This document shows, piece after piece, positions 1 to 5,285 of a DNA stretch of 5,285 nucleotides (position 1 is the stretch's first letter; each line of letters opens with the position of its first letter). Source of the DNA: Candidatus Fermentibacterota bacterium. Its GTDB lineage: Bacteria; Fermentibacterota; Fermentibacteria; Fermentibacterales; Fermentibacteraceae. The notes beneath the pieces are model-generated. The model made no database searches, was not told where the DNA came from, and saw only the letters and a list, made by a program, of their open reading frames with translations. Made by a program: the position numbers and the translations under genes. The DNA is taken from positions 1 through 5,285 of the forward strand of contig JAKLEF010000155.1 in the NCBI GenBank assembly GCA_022703195.1, in the 5' to 3' direction.

Positions 1-1053
1 TGACGCAGGTCCGGGCGCCCCGCCTCCGGTCGATCCGGCCCGCTCGCGCGAGAGGGCGCCGGCTATGGCCTTCCAGCCTCCCCAGATGGATACGGCCACG
101 GAGAAGGCCACCACTTCCGACAGAGTCATCCAGAGCCTGGATGCCAGCGCCAGGAGTGGCAGGATCTCCTGTTCGCCCGCAGGGACCACCAGCCTCATCA
201 GCCAGAGCAGGGTCACCTCGCTGACGCCAATCCCGGCGGGTGCCAGCAGGACGAGGAAACCGACGCCCACGGACGTCGGCATGAGGGCTATCCCGGGGAT
301 GAACTCGAGGTGCACCCCGAAGCTCAGTGCGAGGAGGTGGAAGGCGAGGCCGAGGAGCAGATAGACGAGGAGATAGACGGGGATGAGCTTCAGGACGCGT
401 GAGAACCCGGGGTCCACACAGGCCATGTCCCTTCCCGTCAACCTCTTCACCAGTCCGGTCAGGCGCCTGTGCGCGCCGGGGTGGGAGGTCAGGAGCAGGG
501 CGAAGATCACGACTCCCACGGCGATCATGGACAGGGCGAGATCGACTCCCAGCTTCCCGGATATCCGGGGCACCAGCGGGAGCGATACCATGAGGGAGCA
601 CGTGACGATGAACAGCGTCTCGAGCACCAGCCCGCGCCCGGCGGAGGCGGTGGAGACGCCGGACTGCCTCGACAGGCCAACCTTCCCGACCGCGGCCCAG
701 ACCTTCCCGGGTATGTACTTCCCCAGCAGCGAGACGAAGTGTATCGAGTACGCCTTACGGAGCCCGAGCCGTCCGCCCGAGACCTCGCATACCCGCTTCC
801 ACGACCACGCCGCCGCCAGGAAATGGAGCTGGAGGACGGCCATGGAGGCGAGCAGGAGGAGCGGATCGAAGTTCAGGAGGGCGGAGATGCCTCCCGCCGC
901 CCGGATGTTGTCGATCGACATGTCGACCAGGTAGCAGATGGAGGCGAGGGTGAGGAGGATCCCGGCTGCGAGAGGCACCGTGCGCCTGACGAGGGGCCTC
1001 TGCCCCGGGGAGGTTCCTGTCGGAGCCTTCCGGGGATCTCCCCTGCTAATCAA
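1..1053 (-). CDS. YbhN/UPF0104-family (LPG_synthase_TM-like) integral membrane protein, 3'-truncated
   Basis: The minus strand is open from an in-frame TGA just upstream of 1053 to the window edge, giving 351 codons with no stop. The sequence is clearly a multi-pass membrane protein. GKYIPGKVW (111-119) and LAPAGIGVSEV (270-280) are hallmark motifs of the YbhN/UPF0104 family, which is related to the flippase domain of lysylphosphatidylglycerol synthases and to glycosyltransferase-associated membrane proteins. Hydrophobic helices lie near 26-43, 64-84, 143-162, 170-189, 221-244, 252-271, 280-290 and 297-327. The start is TTG at 1051-1053, overlapping the upstream TAG by 8 bases, with AAGGTG nearby. 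The other candidate is GTG at 976-978, which would drop the basic N-terminal tail. The last residues (SRERAGSTGGGAPGPAS) look like the C-terminal tail, so little is missing. Lipid or polyprenol-linked substrate handling is possible, but the substrate is unknown. Confidence 0.88.
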   Translation of the reverse strand, partial: MISRGDPRKAPTGTSPGQRPLVRRTVPLAAGILLTLASICYLVDMSIDNIRAAGGISALLNFDPLLLLASMAVLQLHFLAAAWSWKRVCEVSGGRLGLRKAYSIHFVSLLGKYIPGKVWAAVGKVGLSRQSGVSTASAGRGLVLETLFIVTCSLMVSLPLVPRISGKLGVDLALSMIAVGVVIFALLLTSHPGAHRRLTGLVKRLTGRDMACVDPGFSRVLKLIPVYLLVYLLLGLAFHLLALSFGVHLEFIPGIALMPTSVGVGFLVLLAPAGIGVSEVTLLWLMRLVVPAGEQEILPLLALASRLWMTLSEVVAFSVAVSIWGGWKAIAGALSRERAGSTGGGAPGPAS

Positions 1054-1483
1054 GCACCTTCACCCGTCCGCCGCTGGCTTTGGGCGCCTCCCTGGCGCCC
1101 GCCCTGTCGCGGACGAATCCGACGAAGTGCGGCAGGCACGCCGTGTCGATCATGGCCTCGAGCGACTTCGACTCATCGGCGGAGCCTGCCAGGAAGGCCT
1201 GGATGAGCCTTTCCTCGAGCGTGCCGCGTCTCTTCTCCTCGGCTTCAGACGAGTCGGACCTCCAGGCTTCGGGATCGTGGAGCCGCATCAGCAGCCTCCT
1301 CGCTTCCCGCTCGTCATCCGTCACCGAACAGGCCAGGAGCCAGGCATCCCTGGTGCTCACGAGCTGGAAGAGCTGCCTGCCCAGCACCGGGAGACCGACC
1401 ACGCCGGACGCATGGAGGCTCCTTATCCCGGCAAGCCTCTTCACGAGACGATCGATGATCTTCTTCCTCGTGACGTCATCCAT
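1046..1483 (-). CDS. Hypothetical 145-residue protein, probably helical
   Basis: I do not recognise this protein. It begins MDDVTRKKIIDRLVKRLAG and is rich in Arg, Glu, Ala and Leu, with a predicted run of amphipathic helices. Residues 35-53 (GRQLFQLVSTRDAWLLACS) are its most hydrophobic part but carry charges, so it is probably soluble. Residues 54-95 are strongly charged (DDEREARR, SSEAEEKRRG). The last 20 residues are Gly/Lys/Arg-rich. No signal peptide or metal motif is seen, although Cys52 and Cys116 are present. Its ATG overlaps the hflX stop (ATGGATGA, 8 bases), with GGGGAGG about 10 bases upstream, so it is probably translationally coupled to hflX. Its TAG overlaps the TTG start of the next gene. 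Coding status is supported by this neat fit between neighbours and by similar GC-rich codon use. Confidence 0.8.
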   Translation of the reverse strand: MDDVTRKKIIDRLVKRLAGIRSLHASGVVGLPVLGRQLFQLVSTRDAWLLACSVTDDEREARRLLMRLHDPEAWRSDSSEAEEKRRGTLEERLIQAFLAGSADESKSLEAMIDTACLPHFVGFVRDRAGAREAPKASGGRVKVLD

Positions 1484-2807
1484 CCCTGCCGGGCCTCCCC
1501 CGGTCGAGCGACCGCTGGCTCCAGACCGTCCTCTCGATGGTCAGGAGCGATCCGTCGATCCCGGACAGGCGTCCGACCACGGAATCGAAGCCGTGCAGGG
1601 CCCCGGCGGTGATCTTGACGCCCTCCGGCGTACTCTCGAAGCTCCCGATCACGCAGTTCTCGTGGATCCAGTTCTCCAGCCTGCCATCCCTGACGAGCAG
1701 TCTGAGCGTGAACCACTCCAGGCGGCTCCGCCTCTCCTCCTCGACGGCTGACAGGAGTTCGTCCACTCCCCGGCCGGTCAGCGCCGAGACGAGCAGGCCG
1801 CCCGACGGCAGGGATCCGGGGTCGGCGATGTCGATCTTGTTCCACACCATCAGCCTGGGCACGCTGCCGGCGCCTATCCTCTCGAGGGTGCTCTTCACGG
1901 CCTCGTTCTGGACGTCGCGGCAGGGATGCGAGGCATCACCCACCACGAGCACGAGATCGGCATCCCTGACGACGGCGAGGGTGCTGTAGAAGCTTGCGAC
2001 GAGACCTTCCGGGAGCCTCTCGATGAAACCGACGGTATCGGAGAAGACCACCGATCCCGCCCCTCCGCGGTCGAGCCTGCGGGTCGTCGAGTCGAGCGTT
2101 GCGAAGAGCCTGTCGGCGCTGTAGGCGCCGGATCCGCAGATGCGGTTGAGGAGCGTGCTCTTGCCGGTGTTCGTGTACCCGGCGAGGGCCACGCTGAAGG
2201 CTTCCGACCTCCTGCCGGCCAGCCTGTCGCGCCTTCCGGCGATCTTCTCCAGTTCCTTCTCGAGAAGCCGGATGCGGGCCCTGGCCTTCCTCCTGTCGAC
2301 CTCGAGCTGTGTCTCACCGGGCCCCCTGGTGCCGATGCCGCCGCCGAGCCGCGAGAAGTGGTGCCACATGCCGCTGAGCCTGGGCAGTGCGTACTTGAGC
2401 TGGGCCAGCTCGACCTGGAGCTTCGCCTCAGCCGTCCTGGCCTGCCCTGCGAAGATGGACATGATGAGTTCGGTGCGGTCGAGAACCTTGCACTCCGTGG
2501 CCTCCTCCAGGCGGGAGACCTGGGCGGGTGCGAGATTGTGGTCGAAGACGATCGAGGATACGCCTCCGGCCTGGGCGGCGGCCTTGATCTCCTCGAGCTT
2601 TCCCTTGCCTACGAAGGTCGCGTGATCGGGCACCGGCCTGTTCTGGGTGACGAAGCCGACTACCCGCCCCCCTGCGGTGTGCACGAGCGAGGCCAGCTCC
2701 TCTGGCGCCCCTGGGGAGGGTGTTTCGTTGCCGAGAGTCACCGAGACGGCGAGGAAGAGCTCCTCCCCGGCGGCTTCCCTCTCCTGTGCGCAGGCCCTGA
2801 CGGGCAT
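1476..2807 (-). CDS. hflX: Ribosome-associated GTPase HflX
   Basis: HflX is a GTPase of the TRAFAC class that binds 50S subunits and, in studied bacteria, splits or rescues stalled ribosomes. From the ATG at 2807 the product is 443 residues, close to the usual size. The N-terminal HflX domain shows FVGKGKLEEI and IVFDHNLAPAQ, then DRTELIMSIFAGQARTAEAK. The glycine-rich segment GGGIGTRGPGETQLE is at about 155-169. The G domain has all motifs: G1 GYTNTGKST (210-218), G2 LFATLDSTTRRL (234-245), G3 DTVGFI (257-262), G4 NKID (323-326) and G5 SALTGRG (341-347). In G1 the usual GYTNAGKS alanine is threonine. An in-frame ATG at 2885 would overlap carD by 59 bases and has no visible ribosome site, so 2807 was chosen. 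It starts 19 bases after the carD stop, with AGGGGA directly before it. The stop overlaps the next gene by 8 bases. Confidence 0.95.
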   Translation of the reverse strand: MPVRACAQEREAAGEELFLAVSVTLGNETPSPGAPEELASLVHTAGGRVVGFVTQNRPVPDHATFVGKGKLEEIKAAAQAGGVSSIVFDHNLAPAQVSRLEEATECKVLDRTELIMSIFAGQARTAEAKLQVELAQLKYALPRLSGMWHHFSRLGGGIGTRGPGETQLEVDRRKARARIRLLEKELEKIAGRRDRLAGRRSEAFSVALAGYTNTGKSTLLNRICGSGAYSADRLFATLDSTTRRLDRGGAGSVVFSDTVGFIERLPEGLVASFYSTLAVVRDADLVLVVGDASHPCRDVQNEAVKSTLERIGAGSVPRLMVWNKIDIADPGSLPSGGLLVSALTGRGVDELLSAVEEERRSRLEWFTLRLLVRDGRLENWIHENCVIGSFESTPEGVKITAGALHGFDSVVGRLSGIDGSLLTIERTVWSQRSLDRGRPGRDG

Positions 2808-2826
2808 TCCCCTGGCTGGGCCGGCC

Positions 2827-3372
2827 TCAGCGGACCGGCCTGACTCCGGCCTGACGCTCGACGAGCTTCCTGGCGGAATCGACATCGAGCCGCTTCACGA
2901 GGGCCACTTCGCCGGCGAGCACGCCTACGGCCTCGGAGAGGACCCGCTTCTCGGACGGATTGACCTTGCTGTGACCGGAACGGGCTACGATGTCGCGGAC
3001 CGCCGTCGCCACGAGCCTGGGGTCGCCGCTGTGCACGCGCTCGCGGAGGCTCTCGATCCTGCGCCTCCAGTCGCCGGGAAGCTCTTCGGGGTTTCCGCCC
3101 AGCATGTCCAGGGCGGTGTCGAGGGTGCCCTCGTCGACGATGTGCCGCAGGCCGGTATCGTCCAGGCTCTCGACCGGCAGGAGCACTCCGGCGTTGCCCA
3201 CCATGAGATCGACGACGACACATTCCGTGCACTCGCCCGAGATGTTCTTCACCGAGATGTCGCTGATCCGTCCGGCGCCATGGATGGGGTGCACCACCAT
3301 GTCGCTCACGGAGAACTGCATTCTCTCGGCCTGGATGATCCCTGACATGACCCCAGTCACTTCAGACGGCAT
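2827..3372 (-). CDS. carD: CarD/CdnL-family RNA polymerase-binding transcription regulator
   Basis: CarD-family proteins bind the RNA polymerase beta subunit through an N-terminal Tudor-like domain and stabilise open promoter complexes through a helical C-terminal domain. The 181-residue product shows both. Residues 18-78 (MQFSVSDMVVHPIHGAGRI ... VLLPVESLDDTGLR) match the polymerase-interacting domain. Residues 100-175 match the helical domain, including GDWRRRIESLRERVHSGD, VRDIVAR and EKRVLSEAVGVLAGEVALV. Trp102 aligns with the promoter-contacting Trp85 of Mycobacterium tuberculosis CarD. The ATG at 3372 lies 4 bases after the pseudokinase stop and has AGGAG 8 bases upstream, so it was preferred. 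However, Met18 (ATG at 3319-3321) aligns with the usual family start, so the first 17 residues may be an extension or untranslated. The length is slightly above the usual 160 or so residues. Confidence 0.93.
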   Translation of the reverse strand: MPSEVTGVMSGIIQAERMQFSVSDMVVHPIHGAGRISDISVKNISGECTECVVVDLMVGNAGVLLPVESLDDTGLRHIVDEGTLDTALDMLGGNPEELPGDWRRRIESLRERVHSGDPRLVATAVRDIVARSGHSKVNPSEKRVLSEAVGVLAGEVALVKRLDVDSARKLVERQAGVRPVR

Positions 3373-3376
3373 ACTC

Positions 3377-5011
3377 TCAACTCCTGCCTAATAGGACCCA
3401 GAAATCCGGCACGGGAACGCTGTCCGGCGGACCGGCGACCTCGTCTGGAACAGCCTGCAGCAACTGCCTGACGCACCCCTCGAAACCGGGGAGCAGGCCC
3501 GAATCTGTCCGGTAGAGAAAAGTCGTCCTGTCGAGGAGGGCGGCGAGACCGATCTCCTCGTTGGGGCTCCGGTCTCCGTCCCGGGCATCGACCACGGATA
3601 TAAGATACTCAATTCCTCCGAGTTCGACACATCGCCCGTCGAGGAGCGCCTTCGTCCAGGAGGCGGGCCCGGCGCCGTCGAGGGTGTACTGGAGCCCCTG
3701 GTTCACCACGTCGACGTAGATCGTGTCTGCGGGCGAAGATGGATCGCGCAGGACAGAGGCGTTCACGCCCGGGTAGGAGAGGTCGGTGCCCAGCAGGATC
3801 GTGACGTCGACAGGGAGGATGACCATCGTCGTATCCCATGCGGCCAGGCTTTCCGCGAGCGGCCACTCCGGCTGCCCCCGCAGGCCCGCACCGGGTTCGC
3901 TGCGCCTGACCAGGAGGACTGATGAAGTCCTGCGGGCCCCAGTGGAGGGATAGGCGTGCGGGTAGTCGCGCGCAGGGCCCTCCCTGAAGGCCGAAGCCGC
4001 ACCCCCTGCACCCGTGCAGTTGGAGATCCACACCACGGCATCCGCCACGGATGCCCCCCCGGGTACGGCGGCGCTGTCGGCCGCGGGGGGCAGCGTGTCG
4101 GCAGGAGGCGTCGCGAGGGTGTCGGGAGTGGGTTCCACGGGGGGCCCCGACCCGCCCGGGCCGTCGGAAGGGCCCGGCGAGAAAAGCACGTAGACCACTG
4201 CCAGGATGGCGAGCGCGGCGATGATGACTATCGGGAGAAGCCCCCTCCGCCTCCTCCTGTCGGGTCCGGCGGGAGGTACCGCCATGGGCGGCATCACTGC
4301 GGCGGGTTCGGAATGCGGGGCGGGGGGGGCCGCGAGTTCGAGCCCGCGGAGGAGGCCCAGCACTTCCGCCATGTTGGACGGCCTGTCGCCCGGGTCTTCG
4401 GCGACCATCCTCTCGACCACGGATCTGAGATCCGGATCCATCGAATTCCATGCCCGTATGACCGAGTCGTGGTCGTCGGCCCCGGCCAGCAGCCTTGTCA
4501 GGAATGTGCCGAGGGCGAACACGTCGCTCCGGGGATCGATGGGCCTCGTGCCCACGGCCTCCGGGGCCGAGAAGTGGCTCCCGGGCACGCCCCTGAGACC
4601 CGCCGTGACGGTGATGGTCCCGTCAGGAGCCCTGAAGACGCTCTCCGGGCCGATGTAGCCGAGGACCATCCCCTTCAGGTGAAGGTTCCTGAGCACTCCG
4701 CCGAGGGAGATGGCCGTGTCGAGCGCCCTGCGCGCCGGCATGCCGCCGGATCCCATCTCTTCGACGAGGCTCCTGCCCATTATGTCGCGGAAGAACACCA
4801 GCCTGTGCCCGGAGTCGGTCTTCCGGTCGGCGACGGGCCTGGCCAGCCCCTGGAGGGAGGGCCACGCCACCGGCTGGGTGCCGGGTCCGGCAGGAGCCGC
4901 CTCGGCATAACACAGGCCGCCGCGCACCTCGACCCTTGCGAGCAGGTATCCGGGTTCCTCCAGGAGGACCTGGCGGACCTTCACCGCGGCGGAGAGGACT
5001 TCAGAAAGCAT
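3377..5011 (-). CDS. Membrane-anchored Hanks-type pseudokinase with extracytoplasmic LytR_C-like domain
   Basis: This 544-residue protein has an N-terminal kinase fold at about 20-225. R70-E84 fits the hinge region, N109-F126 the catalytic loop, APE is at 149-151, SDVFALG at 162-168 and DRP at 209-211. The catalytic positions are lost. The HRDxKPEN loop reads LGYIGPES (117-124), so Asp is Tyr119, Lys is Gly121 and Asn is Ser124. DFG reads TAG (136-138), and no VAIK-type lysine is evident near residues 34-38. Phosphotransfer is therefore unlikely. Five arginines (252-256) precede one membrane helix (257-277), then a Pro/Thr/Asp-rich linker (278-318). Residues 322-410 resemble a LytR_C domain (VVWISNCTGAGG ... 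VDVTILLGTDL). The tail at 425-544 is unrecognised. The predicted topology is kinase fold inside, C-terminus outside. The ATG overlaps the guaB stop by 11 bases, with GGAG 4 bases upstream. A sensor or scaffold role is inferred. Confidence 0.85.
   Translation of the reverse strand: MLSEVLSAAVKVRQVLLEEPGYLLARVEVRGGLCYAEAAPAGPGTQPVAWPSLQGLARPVADRKTDSGHRLVFFRDIMGRSLVEEMGSGGMPARRALDTAISLGGVLRNLHLKGMVLGYIGPESVFRAPDGTITVTAGLRGVPGSHFSAPEAVGTRPIDPRSDVFALGTFLTRLLAGADDHDSVIRAWNSMDPDLRSVVERMVAEDPGDRPSNMAEVLGLLRGLELAAPPAPHSEPAAVMPPMAVPPAGPDRRRRRGLLPIVIIAALAILAVVYVLFSPGPSDGPGGSGPPVEPTPDTLATPPADTLPPAADSAAVPGGASVADAVVWISNCTGAGGAASAFREGPARDYPHAYPSTGARRTSSVLLVRRSEPGAGLRGQPEWPLAESLAAWDTTMVILPVDVTILLGTDLSYPGVNASVLRDPSSPADTIYVDVVNQGLQYTLDGAGPASWTKALLDGRCVELGGIEYLISVVDARDGDRSPNEEIGLAALLDRTTFLYRTDSGLLPGFEGCVRQLLQAVPDEVAGPPDSVPVPDFWVLLGRS
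3381..3385 (-). promoter_or_regulatory. Shine-Dalgarno site of carD inside the pseudokinase 3' end
   Basis: AGGAG on the minus strand lies 8 bases before the ATG at 3372. It sits within the last codons of the upstream gene, whose TGA is at 3377-3379. This supports translation from 3372 and coupling of the two genes. Confidence 0.65.
4322..4329 (-). repeat. Run of 8 C (minus strand) in pseudokinase linker coding region
   Basis: Eight consecutive G on the plus strand (C on the coding strand) lie at about residues 228-231 of the pseudokinase, between the kinase fold and the membrane helix. It is a plausible slippage or base-calling site. The frame as given is intact across it. Confidence 0.5.
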
Positions 5012-5285
5012 CTGACTCCGTGGAGTAGTTGGGTGCTTCCTTGGTGATCATCACGTCGTGGGCATGGCTCTCGCGCAACCCGGCCGAAGTGATCCTGACG
5101 AACCTCGCCCTTGCTGGGAGTTCGGGGAGGCTGGCGGCGCCGACATAGCCCATGCCCATGCTGTCGCCGGTGCTGTTTATGTCCATGACCATCTTGTCAG
5201 GTTCGGTCCAGTACGAGGTCATCTCGTACGGCATCCCCATGTAGGTTCCCTTGCTTTTCACGGTATATGCAGCGGTTTTCGCCTT
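5001..5285 (-). CDS. guaB: IMP dehydrogenase C-terminal end (partial, with non-homologous upstream part)
   Basis: IMP dehydrogenase oxidises IMP to XMP with NAD+, the committed step of guanine nucleotide synthesis in the cytoplasm. Only the extreme C-terminus is here. From about 5156 down to 5007 the frame reads GMGYVGAASLPEL, then RFVRITSAGLRESHAHDV and ITKEAPNYS, which match the conserved C-terminal end of bacterial GuaB nearly word for word. The frame stops with TGA at 5001-5003 and stays open to the window's right edge. A GTG at 5261 could be read as a start, but it is not credible for GuaB, which is normally about 480-500 residues with its catalytic barrel upstream. The residues encoded at about 5166-5285 do not match the GuaB barrel that should precede GMGYVGAA, so the frame is a chimera. 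The stop overlaps the next gene's start by 11 bases. Confidence 0.85.
   Translation of the reverse strand, partial: KAKTAAYTVKSKGTYMGMPYEMTSYWTEPDKMVMDINSTGDSMGMGYVGAASLPELPARARFVRITSAGLRESHAHDVMITKEAPNYSTESDAF
5166..5285 (-). other. Foreign segment joined in frame to guaB tail (probable assembly chimera)
   Basis: Read on the minus strand, this stretch gives TAAYTVKSKGTYMGMPYEM, then TSYWTEPDKMVMDINSTG. IMP dehydrogenase normally has a Lys/Tyr-rich flap and a V-x-Q-L-x-G-G-L-R-type segment just before GMGYxGA, and none of that is present. The pattern of alternating strands, a short MGMP turn, then Y-W-x-x-P-D-K-M-x-M-D-I resembles the repeat seen in lipoprotein-sorting LolA-like domains and the C-terminal domains of some M16 peptidases. 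This resemblance is from memory and is moderate only. The junction lies near 5154-5170, in a Met/Gly-rich stretch that could give short sequence identity between two genes. It sits about 120 bases from the window end, as expected for a misjoined contig tip. Confidence 0.6.

Noticed and set aside
383..1206. Overlapping plus-strand frames at 383-934 and 469-1206
   Set aside because: They are antisense to the YbhN-type membrane protein. The minus strand shows family motifs and hydrophobic helices, the plus strand does not.
1926..2843. Plus-strand open frame of 305 codons
   Set aside because: It lies opposite hflX, whose motifs are unmistakable, and its composition is that of an antisense shadow.
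4080..4170. G/C-rich inverted-looking stretch that might be a terminator
   Set aside because: It encodes the Pro/Thr-rich linker of the pseudokinase in frame, and no U-run follows.
3609..4451. Minus-strand frame of 280 codons inside the pseudokinase gene
   Set aside because: It is an out-of-frame shadow, Arg/Pro-rich with no motif. The 544-residue frame has a clear kinase fold.
3956..5047. Plus-strand open frame of 363 codons
   Set aside because: It is antisense to the pseudokinase, has His/Gly/Arg-heavy low-complexity composition from GC-rich codon bias, and shows no domain.
5261..5261. GTG at 5261 as a true start of an 86-residue gene
   Set aside because: The frame remains open to the window edge, and the residues upstream (TAAYT) continue the same strand pattern, so this is an internal codon.

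Overview
The window is GC-rich bacterial DNA read entirely from the minus strand, so transcription runs from the right end to the left end. Six reading frames follow each other with overlaps or gaps of 4 to 19 bases. No promoter, terminator, tRNA, rRNA, CRISPR array or insertion sequence was found. In transcription order they are: the 3' end of guaB (IMP dehydrogenase), a membrane-anchored kinase-like protein that lacks its catalytic residues, a CarD/CdnL-family RNA polymerase-binding regulator, the ribosome-associated GTPase HflX, an unrecognised 145-residue protein, and a YbhN/UPF0104-type multi-pass membrane protein that runs off the left edge. There is no gene-free stretch longer than 300 bases.

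The organism cannot be named from this sequence. High GC, frequent AGG arginine codons, a Pro/Thr/Asp-rich linker in the kinase-like protein and the mix of CarD, HflX and a receptor-type kinase fold would suit an uncultured deep-branching bacterium, for example in or near the FCB group. That is a weak guess.

The coherent theme is growth and stress control. guaB makes the precursor of guanine nucleotides, CarD stabilises open promoter complexes at RNA polymerase, and HflX is a GTPase acting on (stalled) ribosomes. A transmembrane pseudokinase between guaB and carD could act as a non-catalytic sensor or scaffold, but this is inference from gene order.

Two points need care. First, the right-hand 120 or so bases encode residues that do not belong to IMP dehydrogenase. 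They resemble a lipoprotein-sorting (LolA-like) type beta-strand repeat and join the guaB tail in frame at about 5154-5170, most simply an assembly chimera at a contig end. Second, the left-hand 1050 bases contain a real minus-strand membrane protein with a non-ATG start and no stop inside the window. The longer plus-strand frames there are shadows.
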